From Perognathus longimembris pacificus (Eukaryota > Chordata > Mammalia > Rodentia > Heteromyidae), in the NCBI RefSeq assembly GCF_023159225.1, contig NC_063180.1:9979297-10043296 (forward strand): 64,000 nucleotides of DNA, read 5' to 3'. Of this stretch, positions 12,411-25,041 are shown one piece after another (position 1 is the first letter of the stretch; each line of letters opens with the position of its first letter). Both the position numbers and the translations under genes were made by a program. The notes beneath the pieces were generated by a model. The model did no database searches. It worked only from the letters and a program-made list of their open reading frames with translations, and had not been told where the DNA came from.

Positions 12411-12609
12411 CTGGGCCCTAGTGGTGCCTGCTTGTAATCGTAGCTTCTCCAGAGGCTATCTGAGGATCAAAGAAAATCTTATCTCCAATTAACCACAAGA
12501 AAATCAGAAGTGGTGCTGTGGATTATGTGGTAGAGTACCAGCCTTGAGCTGAGGAGCTCAGGGACAGGAACCAGGTCAGAGTTCAAGCCCCATGACAGAC
12601 AAAAAAAAA
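12411..12609 (+). mobile_element. B1-like/Geo dimeric SINE
   Basis: CTGGGCCCTAGTGG...TGTAATCG start (7SL-like), linker TTATCTCCAATTAACCAC, then a Geo arm with CCTTGAGCTGAGGAGCTCAG and a GAGTTCAAGCCCC B-box-like motif, ending in an A9 tail. Confidence 0.85.
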
Positions 12610-12651
12610 TTACATCCCTGTTTCCTGATTAAAAAAAACTAAGCAATACGT

Positions 12652-12697
<46 letters not shown>

Positions 12698-12698
12698 T
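12652..12698. repeat. (TA)n microsatellite
   Basis: About 45 bp of uninterrupted alternating TA. Confidence 0.95.
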
Positions 12699-13009
12699 AT
12701 TGCTTTCCTATAAAGACAGAATAGGTAATAAATAAGTATTGACTTATTTAATACTTTTTGAAATAAGTATTGACTGAATGACATAAACAATCAGAACTTT
12801 ATAAAATTTCAAAAAGAAAAGGAGTTGGATAACACACAGTGAGCAAATGATAAAGTCATGGGCTGAGCCCAGGGGTGATGTACATGGTTTTGGTGGTCTC
12901 AAATTATTGGGTTTTATTGAAGAAATTCAAAAGTTCTGAAGGATTTTAAATGATAGATCCTCATAACAAAATTTGTTTTAGATTATCATGAATTAGCTGA
13001 AGACAAAAT
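12699..13009. other. Unannotated intergenic DNA
   Basis: No recognisable feature. Its right end supplies the left TSD of the following L1. Confidence 0.6.
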
Positions 13010-13017
13010 ATATGATG

Positions 13018-13667
13018 GCTAAACCTGTACTAATTATTCCCAATAAGGGAGGCCATAGAGTCCATGTTTCTTTGGGACTGGCTCACTTCACTTAGTATAA
13101 CTTTTTCCAAGTCCTTCCATTTCCTTACAATTGGAACAATGTCATTAGGCAAGCCATAGCAGAGCATCACAAGGCCCAACAGCTATACCCTTATGAACAC
13201 ATAAGATGATGCTAAGTGAAATGAACTCCATGTTATGGAAACAATTGTTATACCACAGTTGTAACTACTTTCAACGTCCTATGTGTATGTGTAGTTTCTA
13301 TTATTGATGATGTTCTTGTATCACCTTCCTATGGTTGTACCTACACTATCTCTGTAATCTTATCTGAGTATATTGGAAACCGTGTTTACTGGTATTGGAA
13401 GTAGGAAATTCAAAGGGAATACCAAATTTGAGAGACACAGGGTAAAAAAAGAGAAATAACTACAAAAGCAATACTTGCAAAACTGTTTGGTGTAAGTGAA
13501 CTGAGCACCTCGGGGGGGGGGGAGGGATGGGGGGAGGGAGGGGGGCATGAGGGACAAGGTAACAAACAATACAAGAAATGTATCCAATGCCTAACGTATG
13601 AAACTGTAACCTCTCTGTACATCAGTTTGATAATAAAAATTTGAAAAAAATAAAAATTAAAAAAAAG
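13018..13667 (+). mobile_element. 5'-inverted (twin-primed) L1
   Basis: Two L1 blocks in opposite orientation. 13021-13145 is minus-strand ORF2 C-terminus and 3'UTR start; 13146-13660 is plus-strand 3'UTR starting exactly where the inverted block stops (consensus order seen uninterrupted at 34170-34205). The whole is flanked by ATATGATGG at 13009-13017 and 13669-13677. This is the signature of twin priming during target-primed reverse transcription. The plus block ends AATAAAAATTTG plus an A-rich tail and contains a G-rich tract at 13512-13548. Confidence 0.92.
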
Positions 13668-13799
13668 ATATGATGGATGACACATAAAAGATAAATGCCA
13701 ATAAATAGTGGGGCCATTCCAGCAATTAGGGAAAAAAAACAATCAATCATACTTTGAAATTGACTAGTTTCAGAAAACTGGAAAGTATGCACATTTAAG

Positions 13800-15822
13800 A
13801 CATAGTTTGAAACTTTAAAAACCTGAAAAAGGAAATTAAGGCAGAACTAAGAAAATGGTAAAACCTCTCATGGTCCTGGATTGGGAGGATTAACTGTGAA
13901 AATGTCTATATTGCCAAAGGCTATCTAAAAATTCAATGCAATACCCTTCAGTATCCCAACACCAGTCTGTAATGAAATAGAGGAAGACATCTAGAAATTC
14001 ATACAGAACAATAAAAGACCCTAAATAGAAAAAAAAAATCCTAAGTAGAAAAAAACAGTGCTGGAGGATTTCAATAGCAAACTTCAAGCTGTATTACAAA
14101 GCTATGTTTTTTTGTTTTTGTTTTTGTTTTTAAAGGAGCATGGTATTGGCACAAGAACAGGCCTGAGTACCAATGGAACAGAACTGAAGGCCCAAAAATG
14201 AACCCGCTGAACTATAGCTACTTAAACTTTGATAAGGTAGCTAAAAAAATAATAGAATGGAAGAAAGGTAGCCTCTTTAACAAATGGTGCTGGGAAAACT
14301 GGTTCAGAACCTGTTAAAAACTAAAAGTAGATCCTTATATTCACCCTGCACCAAAATCAATTCCAAATGGATAAAGACCTAGAAGTAAAATCTGATACTC
14401 TGAAAACACTATAAGGAGGAATAGAAGAAACACTTGAGCTCCTGGGTACAGGACGAAACTTCCTTAATAAAGGCCCTGAAACCCAACAAATAGGAGAAAG
14501 GTTGGATGAATGGGACTGCATCAAACTGCAGAGCTCCTGTAGTGCAAAGGACATAGCTTGCAAGATTAACAGAAAGCCCACTGATTGGGAGAAGACCTTT
14601 ATCAGCCATTCAACGGAAAAAGGCCTCATATCTAAAATATCTGTAGAACTCAAAAATTAAATTCCTCCAAAAGAATCCTCAAAGAACCCACAGCCACCTC
14701 AACAAATGGGCCAAAGACCTAAAAAGAGGCTTTTCTGAAGAGGAAATGAGAATGGCTAAGAGACATGTGAAACAATGTTCTTCATCACTGGCCATAAAAG
14801 AAGTGCAAATCAAAACAACACTGAGATTCCATCTCACCCCAGTAAGAATGTGCATTATCAGGAAAACTAACAATAACAAGTGCTGGAGGGGATGTGGCCA
14901 AAAGGGAACCCTAGTGCATTGTTGGTGGGATTGCAAACTTGTTCAGCCACTCTGGAAAGCTGTATGGAAATTCCTAAGAAGGCTAAAAATAGAGCTCCCC
15001 TAAGGCCCAGCAGCTCCACTTTTGGGCATCTAACCCAAAATATTACAAGCAAAACGACACTGAAGCCACCAGCACAACTATGTTCATTTTAGCATAATTT
15101 GTCATTGCTAAAATATGGAACCAATCCAGATGCTCCCCAGTAGGCAAGTGGATCAAGAAAATATAGTACATATATACAATGGAATTCTATGCCTCTATCC
15201 AAAAGAATGACACTGGCCCATTGTAAGAAAATGGAAGGACTTAGAAAAAAATATATACTAAGTGAAGTGAGCCAGACCCAAAGAAATTGGACTGTATGGT
15301 TTCCCTCATAGGGAATAATTAATACATGTCTAGGATAGACCTAGTAGAAGATGGCAGTAGCTCAGTAGCTATGCCTGTATGAACACATAAGATGATGTTA
15401 AGTGAAATGAACTCCAAGTTATGGAAACAAGTGGTATATCATGGTTGTTGTTATTTTCAACATGCCATGTGAAACCATACCTTTTTTCTCTCTCTCATAT
15501 TCCCTTCCCTTGGTTTTACCCCTGCTATCACTGTAACTGATCTTAGTACTCTGAATACTGTATATATGTTAGGGAAGGGAAAGGGAATGTCAAAATTGAG
15601 AGACAAAGGATAAAAAGACAAACCATTGCAACAGCAATACTTACAGAACAATTTGGTGTAAACCAAATGTATAACTCATGGGGGTAGGAGAGGGAAATGG
15701 GGATGGGGGAGGCAGGGGAAAAATGAGGGGGGAGGTAAGAAGTTGGATAAGAATTGTACTTGCCTTACATTTGAAACTGTAATCCCTGTGTACTTCACTT
15801 TGACAATAAAGAAGAAAAAAAG
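13800..15822 (+). mobile_element. 5'-truncated older L1 (ORF2 C-terminus and 3'UTR)
   Basis: Contains ORF2 from the region before the C-terminal domain to the stop, then a 3'UTR of the older type (GTGAAACCATACC..., also seen at 47050), ending CAATAAAGAAGAAAAAAAG. The frame is broken; the best open part (14746-15003) shows the metal-binding motif C-W-R-G-C...H-C-W-W-D-C with all four ligands. A (GTTTTT)n insertion lies at 14107-14134. The 5' edge is approximate. Confidence 0.88.
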
Positions 15823-15854
15823 ACAGTTTAAAAATGAAAACAGACCAACAAATT

Positions 15855-15974
15855 ACAAAATTACACAGGCGAATTAGGCACCTGGTAACTTACAGCTGTA
15901 TCAGTGAGACTTGTCCTTAATTAGCCACAAAGGAAAAAGCTGGATGTGGAGGTGTGGTCAAGTGGTAGAATTGC

Positions 15975-15977
<3 letters not shown>
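15855..15977 (+). mobile_element. B1-like/Geo SINE, diverged, partial
   Basis: TTACAGCTGTATC, TCCTTAATTAGCCACAAAGG linker and GTGTGGTCAAGTGGTAGAAT (Geo A-box region) in order. Replaced on the right by a TG microsatellite. Confidence 0.65.
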
Positions 15978-16016
<39 letters not shown>

Positions 16017-16110
16017 ATGTATATACATACATGTATATATGTGTGTTCATTATAGGTATGTACATATAATATAAATTTTATATGTATATACATATATTTA
16101 TATAAATCCA
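15978..16110. repeat. (TG)n microsatellite followed by TA/TG-rich tract
   Basis: TG repeats to 16014, then TACATGTATATACATACATG-like alternating sequence. Confidence 0.9.
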
Positions 16111-19059
16111 AAAACAAACCCATAATGATTACATAAAAGTTTTTGATGGGGAGTAGTGACTTGAAAATTATTAAATTACTATATATATGTAATACATATA
16201 GCTCTTAAAATGGATTTGATTAGTTAGAAAAAGTACCAATATATAGATCAATATAGTTACTTATTGACTTTAATTGTTAGATTCTGGAGTGTTAAGTACC
16301 TTTGTGACTTATTTAATTATTGCAAAATTTTAAGGATTGTAAATGTTATTATAGCCTATTTGGGAAACAAGAGCTTTGATTTTGAAAGGTGTGTAGCTCT
16401 TCTGTGACCCCAAAATTATTCATGTGAAGGCTGTTTTGAAATTCATAGAGCTAAATCCAACACTCATAAGCTTAAGTATTATGATTGCTGTCTGGGTGAA
16501 ATAAGGGTACTTTGGCCTTAGCCCTGAACACATTAATACTTAAAGCCTGTAGTGGAAGAATAGTCTATTCAAAATGACTATAAGTATAAATAAAATGGTC
16601 CTTCTATTATGAAGGCAAAGGGATCAAGAGATGAGTATGTTTTAGTATGGAGAATATGAGCAGAAATGACTTCAAAATCTTTCTGATCAAAATTTAAAAA
16701 TTGTAACTAAATTTGACATCACCAGTTACTACTGATCTTTGTAAGAATATAAAGACCTTTAATTATGAGATTGATATGGCATCCAAGAAAAATTAATAGA
16801 ATGTTACATTTTAGATGATATATTTGTGAGTTAATTATCAAGATGAGAGAAAAGAGAAAGGAGATAGGGAGAGTATAGGAGGAAGAGAAAAAGATGGAGA
16901 AATATTATAGCAAAATTAATTATGCAGGAAAAGAGGGAGAAGAAAGAGGATGCATAATCTGGAGATATAAAGGGAGCAAAATGCTGGTCTTTTAATTATG
17001 GATGGAGATTAGTCAATATGCCAAGTCTTTCCCAGATAATTGTGTGACTGTCTTGGGAAGTACTATCAGACACTCACCATGTTGGTCATGGTTTTTGCTG
17101 AGTTTAGTGTACAACAAACAATGGAATTAATAGATCATCCCCTTAGCACCTAACTCGCAAGAATCGTTTTTGCTCTGGATGTGGATTGGAAAAAAGTAGA
17201 AGTAGAAAAAGGCAAATGCAGGAGACCACACTCACCCAGTTCTTTGGCATATATTGTTTGAAACATTACATAATTTATACGATTCTCATGTTTTTAGAAA
17301 CAGCATTTATTTGATTTGAAAACAACTTTTCCAAACAACTAAATGTATAGCTTCATTTACCCATGGCATCTACATGAAAAAGAAAATTAGATGAACAATG
17401 GTCAAACATACAGCTTCTATTGGAGACTAGAGCAAACCAGCATCTTTTCAAAACAAAAATGCCAAAGATGAAACAACTTTTCTTTCAAATTCTAGTGGAT
17501 CATGCTGGGAATGGCTTGTATACTCCCTTGGATCAATTCAATCACTCAAACTAAGTAGCCGAGCCACTGGTGAAGCCCACAGACACGTAAGAGTTAGTTT
17601 TTCTTTTTCTTTTTAAATCTCCAGTGCCCATCTCAAAACTAGAATGTTTTTGCATAAGTTGGTTAAGAGTTTAATAAAAACCTGATTAATAATTTATGTT
17701 GGCACAATTCATATCTAGTTTGTCTCCTGAGAAATTCCAGAAGACCCAATGTCTGATTCTAAGTTGTGAGAATAGCAGATAAATCAGTTTATCCTCAACC
17801 TGAGAAGATAGGGAGATATTAGAATATTTACTGGATTTATTTTCCAACTTACACCAGGTATGTGTAAAATGAATTGTCTAGGAATAGCTGCTTTTCATTC
17901 AGTGGTTCTATTTATCATATTACCCTCATTGCAATAAATCACAGTTCCATACTGCATATAAATATTTTTTTAACAAATTACACTGCTTCCTGACAAACAA
18001 ACAAAGGAATCAGATCCATACAATGGGTTCAATTCTTAGAAGAGAAGGAGGAGACTATAGCCACAAATTCTATTTGTGGTCTTTCCATGTAACAAACTAA
18101 CACAAAGAAGTTATTGTTTTAAAACAAACAATTAGTAATTCATTGACTATCTCTACCTACCTGGGTAAAGAATCTGGATTCAGCTTATCTTGATGATACT
18201 CCTCAAGGATTCTCATAAAGCTGGAAGACATGCATCTCCATGAATATTGAATCTGAGCCTTAACATAGGGATACTTTGCTTCCAAAGTCAAGTGTGTAAT
18301 TAATAGCAGGAGTCAGTCCTCACTCTGATTGGTCAGAGGAGCTCATCAACTCTTTGGTTGGGGACTGGAATCTGCTGACATTGTTTCTCATTAACCTCTT
18401 TTACAGTAACACCGTACATGATGGCTGGCTTCCCTCAGATGAATGAGAGAGAGAAGGTACGAGATGGTAAACATAAGAAAGATGAACCTTTTTGTGAGCC
18501 AAACTCAGAAGGGTTATACCCACTTTATAGGGTTAGAACAACTTTCGTCATATGCCAGTCCTTGGAAGAAAAATCACTAAGTCCTTTTAAAGCAAAGTAG
18601 AGGAGAAGCACAAAGTTATGAATGCCCTTCAAGGATGTGCTTTTGTTGGGGCTATTTTTGAGACTTTTTTCTGTAATCTGTACTTGGCATACACTAATTC
18701 ATCACCCTCCCACATTCAAATGTATTTACATCCTCCAAAGACTTACTTCATCAAAGCCTTATCTCATTATATCACCAACTCAAAATTTGCAATCTTTCCA
18801 TCGTTTGTAAATAAAACGTTCCTTATGTCATGGTGCCATAGTCTAATAGTGCCATAAATTCAACAATAAGTCAGTCTACTGATATGTAAAGAAATAGACA
18901 GATTATAGCCCTTACATACACAGTAAGGACAAAGGCACTAGTTAAATTATTTGAAAGCGTTCATATTCAAAAAGGGGAGAAAAGAAGGCTACAAGGAAAT
19001 CTTGGTGGGATAACAATTGCTGAGAATACATATAGTCATGTATTCAATTCCTAGTATGT
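16111..19059. other. Unannotated intergenic DNA
   Basis: About 3 kb, AT-rich, without repeat families I recognise. 16845-16960 is purine-rich (GAGAGAAAAGAGAAAGGAG-like). A 60-codon ORF at 18418-18600 has no recognisable domain, and I treat it as chance. Confidence 0.55.
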
Positions 19060-19097
<38 letters not shown>

Positions 19098-19110
19098 ACA
19101 CACACACACA
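19060..19110. repeat. (CA)n microsatellite
   Basis: CA repeats with one interrupting TA. Confidence 0.95.
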
Positions 19111-20118
19111 TTCAGGAGGAATGCAAAGAAAATGGATCATGACAGAAATTTTAAAGTCTAGCCAGCCCTATGTTGGCAGCTCTTTGTAACCCTCTCAAGT
19201 CTGAGAATAATTGACTCTCATTTTCCCCTCTTCACGTGGAGATTTGCACTGTATCCTTTGAGTCCTACTTAATTTTCAGTGAGTATGTTTATGTCCATGT
19301 AGTGTTCTCAGTATATTTCTGTCAGTAAGATCACAAAGTTCCGAGAACATCCTGTCATGTTTTTGTCTCTGTTTTAATAACATTTTTGCTGATTTAATTT
19401 ACTGAAAAACTTTGTATGCTTCCTGTCAGTATCACTTCAGCTTACTCAACTAGACAAAAATAAAAATCACTCATTTCTTTGAAATAATTCTATCTCTAAT
19501 GATTTTTACTCCTTTGGAAGCAGTTGGGCAAGGCCATTAAGTCTCTATATAAGTATACTACAGCTGCTATAACAAAAAGTAGCACCAGAAATTAGTGTAA
19601 TTTTTGTTCTGGTTAAGTATTGGCAAGTGCTTTATTTCCCCAGCCTATGAAAGTATAAATTGAGCAAGAAAATTAACAACTTATTTATGATACATGGACT
19701 GAATAACACTTAAAGTTATATGGTGTTAGTTTGCTAAGGATGACATAAAAGTATACCATAGAATTGGTAAATTTATTTTAATGTATCTGGAACAATGAAG
19801 ATTTATTTGCTCAGTTTTAGAAGCTAGAAGATCAAGGTGCTATAAGGTTTACTTTCTTCAAAGACATCTTGCCTTGAGTAGATGTTCCATGCTCTCATTT
19901 GGTTCAAGACTGGTAGTTCATGCTTTTTGCTGGTTATTTAGAGTAAGTATTTACTTGGGCTGCCTCTGAATATCCTTAAATCACAGCATTCTGAGTAGAT
20001 AAGATTGTAGACTTGAGCCACCCGTGCAGCACGCTAACTTATTAGAAGCTAATAACATTCTGTTAACAAAAATAGGCAGTTACTTTAAAACAAAGTATGC
20101 TTGTAAACAATATAAGAG
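19111..20118. other. Unannotated intergenic DNA
   Basis: Nothing firm. 19895-20025 faintly resembles a reverse B1-like arm (GACTTGAGCCACCCGTG) but is too diverged to call. Confidence 0.5.
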
Positions 20119-20226
20119 GAAGTGACACTGCGGCTCAAATTGTAGAGCACTAACCTTGAGCCTAAAGAGGCTCAGGGACGGTGCCTAGGCTCTGAGTTCA
20201 AACCCCAGAACCCATAAAAAACAAAA
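20119..20226 (+). mobile_element. Solo Geo-type SINE arm
   Basis: GAAGTGACACTGCGGCTCAA through CTCAGGGACGGTGCC and GAGTTCAAACCCCAGAACCC to an A-rich tail. This is the right monomer alone, with no B1-like or ID-like arm to its left. Its internal CTCAG form is closer to the B1-like/Geo right arm than to the IDL-Geo one. It is most simply a 5'-truncated insertion. Confidence 0.8.
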
Positions 20227-20439
20227 ATATATGAAATATATTTGAATATTTATGCACTACATGTATGATTATATGTATATTCATGAGCATGTATTCTAAA
20301 TCTTCTAACCAAATTTTATTAACCCATACCATTTTCAGAAGTAACATCCTTGATTCAATTGGTTTCACCCTAGGAATAAAAAGGTAGTTAATCAAAGTAA
20401 AAGATGACACAAACAGAAAAAAACAAAAGCATGGAATCA

Positions 20440-20443
<4 letters not shown>

Positions 20444-20472
<29 letters not shown>

Positions 20473-20664
20473 CAGTCCTGGGGCTTGGACTCAGGGCCTG
20501 AACACTGTCTCTGGCTTCTTTTTGCTCAAGGCTAGTAGCACTCTGCCACTTGAGCCACAGCACCACTTCTGGACATTTTCTATATATGTGGTGCTGGGGA
20601 ATCGAACCCAGGGCTTCATGTATATGAGGTAAGTGCTCTTGCCACTAGGCCATATTCCCAGCCC
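20444..20664 (-). mobile_element. IDL-Geo SINE, full length with TSD
   Basis: Poly(T) start (the A tail), Geo arm, then ID-like arm ending CCATATTCCCAGCCC. Perfect flanking duplication GGAATCATCTT at 20433-20443 and 20665-20675. A clear L1-type retroposition. Confidence 0.97.
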
Positions 20665-20920
20665 GGAATCATCTTAATCTATATAGAAAGTGTATTTGAC
20701 CCAGTGCAGGAACAATTTCTGAGAAAACTCAGTAACCTGAGAATTGTAGACACTTCCTACTTTTGATATTGGTGACATATGAAAATATCCATCTGATATA
20801 TTTAGTGATTGTTGATGAAATCAGTCTAGACCGATATCAAGGAAGAGATGTCTATTCTCATTTCTTCACCTTTGTACTATTCTTTTTAGCTACAGTAAGA
20901 ACACATTAGAAGAAATTAAA

Positions 20921-21145
20921 TGAGCCAGGCATAGGTGGGTCACTCCTGATAATCTTAGCTCCTCCCAGGATGATATTTGAGATCAAATTTCAAAGCCATC
21001 TGGATCAGGCAAGTTGGTGATACTTCTAAATCCATTTAACCACCACGAAGATGGAAGTGGAGCTATGGATCAAGTTGTAGGGCACTAGCTTTGAGCACAA
21101 AATCTCAAAGGCCTTGGACTGGCACAGAGAAAGAAAAGTAGGAAA
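20921..21145 (+). mobile_element. B1-like/Geo SINE, diverged
   Basis: TGAGCCAGGCATAGGTGGGT...ATAATCTTAGCTCC (7SL-like), CCATTTAACCACCACG linker, GGAAGTGGAGCTATGGATCA Geo start, and an end near GGACTGGCACAGAGAAAG. Confidence 0.75.
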
Positions 21146-21985
21146 GGAAGAATTGTAAATTATGCAATCAACCACAAGTGAAATACCACAACATCTGTAA
21201 ACGAAACAAGAAGTATTAGAAGGCCTTCGCAAATTTATATAAGACAAGATTAATAATCAAAATCAATAATAGTTTTAAATCTTGGCAAAGAGTACATAAT
21301 GTTAACATGCAATGCTTATAGGTAAACCTGATAATATGACAAAGTTATGGAAGACCTGTATAATGACACTTCAAAACAATAATGAGAATTAATAAGAAAT
21401 GCTCAAATAAATTTATAAATATATTAAACCCTTGTTTCAAAACACATGGTATGTCAATGTATCAATTTTGAAAAAAAATGATGTAATATGTTATGTATTG
21501 CCAAATGAATCCCTAACAAGGTTTTTGCTTTTGTGGAAATTTGTGAGCTAATTAAAAAACTTTTATATAAATAAAAAGACTACTTATAGTCTAAATATTT
21601 TTGGGACAAGTAAAAGACATTATTAGGGTTATTTAATGCTTTAGTCATAGGTAAATTGGCTATTTGCATAAATAGAGTAAAATTGATTAATAAATGATAA
21701 CAGTTTCCAGACAAAAACTTTATATTTAAAAAATTTACTTTTACTCAAAGATTATAACATTCTTAAAAGTTAACACATAATGGTTACAATGTAGATTTAA
21801 ACCCTAAACTTAAGCCTTAAACCTTCTAAAAGAAAGTATAGGTATAAGTGTTTATGCATTGGGTTACATGCTACAATAAGGACAGCAGAATGTAGGGGAA
21901 AAGAAAACTGTGGAAATAAAAATGTATTTGCAGCTCAGATCCCTTGCAAAAGCAAGTTATACAGAATGTATTTGAATTAATGGAA
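21146..21985. other. Unannotated AT-rich intergenic DNA
   Basis: No feature recognised. Confidence 0.6.
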
Positions 21986-22225
21986 TCCAGACCCAGTGGT
22001 TTATGCCTGCAATCCTCCCTACTCAAGGAGGCTGAGATCTGAAGATCAAGATTAGAAGGCAGCCAAGACAGGAAAGTATTTAAGAACTGTTACTTCCAGT
22101 TAGCCACCAAAAAAGCTGGAAATAGAGCTGGAAATCAAGGTGTAGAATGGTAGCCTTCAGCAAAATAACTAAGGGATAGCAACTCAGGCTCTCAATTCAT
22201 GACTCAGGACTGGAGCAGGCACATG
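21986..22225 (+). mobile_element. B1-like/Geo dimeric SINE
   Basis: CCCAGTGGTTTATGCCTGCA...CTCAAGGAGGCTGAGATCTG (7SL-like arm), CCAGTTAGCCACC linker, then a degenerate Geo arm. Followed by a CA microsatellite. Confidence 0.82.
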
Positions 22226-22228
22226 TAC

Positions 22229-22248
22229 CAGCACATGTGCACACGCGT

Positions 22249-22281
<33 letters not shown>
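22229..22281. repeat. (CA)n microsatellite at SINE 3' end
   Basis: GCACATGTGCACACGCGTGC leads into pure CA from about 22250, directly after the SINE. Confidence 0.93.
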
Positions 22282-22285
<4 letters not shown>

Positions 22286-23043
22286 TATGCATTCAAATGC
22301 ACATACAAAAGAATTAATGGAGAATAGAAAGGAAACAGAAAGGATTCGTATCAAACATTAATAAGAATAATAAGGGATTTTCATTTATCTGAATGAGAGT
22401 ACAAATGAACACACTCATGCATCTTTAAAGATAATTTAGTATTTTCTGATGAATTTCACTACCTATGTTGCCATGGTCTTGGTAATGCATTCCTAGGTGT
22501 TTATCAGAGTGTATTATTTGTGCATAATTGCATTGGAATATAGATTCTAGAAGGCTCAGAGGATATTAGCTGAAATCTCTGTAATAGCTACGACAGTGGA
22601 CATGATCTACCAGTTCATAAAAAATCAATGCATAAGTTAATAAGATTGTGAAACATTGGTATAATGGAATTTTTAAAAACAATTTCATTTTAGCAAAAGG
22701 ATTAGTTAATTGTCTCAATCAGATTTAAGGCCTACTTTTAATAAAGTATTGTTTGAAATACAGGTACATGCTTTTCATTTATATTTTGCTTATGGTTGTT
22801 CTTAGCCTTCAAAGAAAGGTTAGTACAGATAAGACATTACCCTAGTCCTCAGATTTTATGCAGCCTTATGATTTCCATGTCTAAAACACTGGTACTAGAT
22901 TATTTTTCTTCTGTTAAAATCATGTATTAATAATCTTTTAACTCCACAACAGGAAATGCCCTTTGATTTGGAAGAATGAAATCCACAGATAATGAAGGAT
23001 GAACATGAATGTGTGGAATTCACTGAAAGAAGAAATAAAGGAC
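22282..23043. other. Unannotated intergenic DNA
   Basis: No feature recognised. Confidence 0.6.
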
Positions 23044-23234
23044 TTTTTTTGTCAGTCCTGGGGCTTGAACCCAGGGCCTGAGCACTGTCCTTGGCTTCTT
23101 TTGCTCAAAGATAGCACTCTACCACTTGAGCCACAGCACCACTTCTGGCTTTTTCTATATATGTGGTGCTGAGGAATCGAACCCAGGGCTTCATGAATAC
23201 AAGGCGAGCACTTTATCGCTAGGCCATATTCCCA
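23044..23234 (-). mobile_element. IDL-Geo SINE abutting an L1 tail
   Basis: GTCAGTCCTGGGGC to GGCCATATTCCCA on +. The last few bases of the ID-like 5' end (GGGC) are missing and the next bases are the poly(T) of an L1 3' end in the same orientation. Confidence 0.93.
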
Positions 23235-23604
23235 TTTTTTTAAAAAAAATTTAATTGTCAAACTGATATACAGAGCGGTGACAGTTTCATACCTTAGGCA
23301 TTGGATACATTTCTTGTACTGTTTGTTACCTCCTCCCTCATTCCCCCTCCCTCCTCCCCCTTTCCCTTCCCCCCCCCCACACATGAGTTGTTCAGTAGAT
23401 TTACACTAAACAGTTTTGCAAATATTGCTTTTATAATCGTTTGTATTTTTTACCCTGTGTCTCTCAATTTTGGTATTCCCTTTCAGTTTCCTAGTTCTAA
23501 TACCTGTATGCACGACCTTTGGTGTTCATAAGGGTATAGCTATTGGGCTCTTGTGATCCTCTACTGTAACTAGCCTAAAACTGTGCTAATTATTCCTACA
23601 GGGA
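23235..23604 (-). mobile_element. 5'-truncated young L1 with internal deletion
   Basis: Poly(T), then AACTGATATACAGAGCGGTG, the reverse complement of the young L1 3'UTR, C-rich tract 23336-23382, then a jump at about 23518 from the CAATACCAGTATACA-equivalent region straight to TTCATAAGGGTATAGC. Roughly 160 bp present in other copies (for example 35175-35345) are missing. It ends at the ORF2 stop region CTAATTATTCC. Confidence 0.9.
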
Positions 23605-23990
23605 AGTTTTAATGTATAATTTTATTGATATTGTAAAGGTTACAGTTACAAAGTTCAGGTAGAGTACATTTCTTTTTGAACCGTGTTACCCTTTCCCTTG
23701 CTTTCTCCCAATTGTCCCTCCCATCCCCCTACAAGTCTTATACTTCATTTTAAACATAGTATCTAGTGAGTTTCACTGATGCATTTGTTTACCCTTTGCT
23801 CACCCTTTCTGTAGTCACCTTATGTTTCCAAAAGCAGATTAACAAACAAGACAGAGGTGAAAAACAAAACAACAAAAAAACTATCAACAAAGAAAAAAAG
23901 CACTTTATTTCCATATCTTGGAGTTCATTTACAAAAATATCATTTTATGTGATCATATGTATATAGCTATTGAGCCATTATGATCCTTAA
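23605..23990 (-). mobile_element. Older L1 3'UTR fragment
   Basis: A separate, more diverged L1 3' end in the same orientation: GTAAAGGTTACAGTTACAAA, AGTACATTTCTTTTTGAACC, then pyrimidine-rich 3'UTR to TGTATATAGCTATTGAGCC. It has no G/C homopolymer tract, like the 37440 type. Confidence 0.85.
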
Positions 23991-24850
23991 AGAGGGATCG
24001 TGAGAAAGGATTTTCAATTACGTGGCTGAGGCTTAGGATTTTATCTTTATAGCTTTGGGTATGGCTTCACTATTATGATAATTAGGAGTTACCAATGTTT
24101 GAAGAGATATATGTGTTTTTATTAACATTTAACTTTATATATAATAAAATATTGCATATGAATATACAGGGCATATATTAATTCTATATTTACATATTAT
24201 TTTTAAAATTTAAATATATGTATATCTTTATTAAAATTAATGTAAAATATGATAGCTATGAAAATTTAAGAGATTGGAAAGAAATATGAATGGGGAAATC
24301 CTTACCAGGTGATTCCGTAATCCTGTAATATTCAATTTCCTAACTGGAGATTGCATATAATTATTTGTAAAACATTTCTTGTGTATCTTTACATACATTC
24401 CTAAATATATACCATATTTTATTTGGAAAACTCTTGTTTAGTTTCTGACATGTTTTATAATTTCATTTCTAAGACTTGAGAATTATAGCTCATTTGAAAT
24501 ATCTGTAGAAGTGGAGAGAAAAGCAAATATGTCTGTGTGTACATGTGTCTCTGTGCATGTATGTGTATGTGTGCTTGCGTGTTATAAGTTCTGTTAGTGG
24601 TAATAGATCTCTCATGTTTTCTGTTTCTTCTTCAGGTCAGTTTTTAGGACTACACTTTTTTTCTATAGAGTACACATGTAAAATAATTTAAATTATTAAA
24701 AAAAATTCTTCATAACATTCTCTGGAGAATAATAATTGTCCTAAATTCAGTGTTGGATTAATTTTTTCATAGGTTGTTCTGTTGCAACATATTTTATTAT
24801 ATAAAATACACAGTAGAGGATAAGGTGTTTTTTTGTTGTTGTTTATTTGT
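23991..24850. other. Unannotated AT-rich intergenic DNA
   Basis: Contains a weak TG-rich stretch at 24534-24580. No gene signal. Confidence 0.6.
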
Positions 24851-25041
24851 TTTTGTGCCAGTCCTGGGACTTGGACTCAGGGCCTGAGCCCTGTCCCTGG
24901 CTTCTTTTTGCTCAGCACTCTGCCACTTGAGCTACAGCACCACTTCTGGCCATTTTCTATATATGTGTTGCTGGGGAATCGAACCCAGGGCTTCATGTAT
25001 ATGAGGCAAGCACTCTTGTCACTAGGCCATCTTCCCAGCCC
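24851..25041 (-). mobile_element. IDL-Geo SINE
   Basis: GCCAGTCCTGGGACTTGGAC to CCATCTTCCCAGCCC on +. A ~10 bp stretch of the Geo arm (AAGGCTAG in other copies) is missing. No clear TSD. Confidence 0.93.

Noticed and set aside
18418..18600. 60-codon ORF, hydrophilic, as a small gene
   Set aside because: Length is within chance expectation, with no domain, no splice context and no conservation information.
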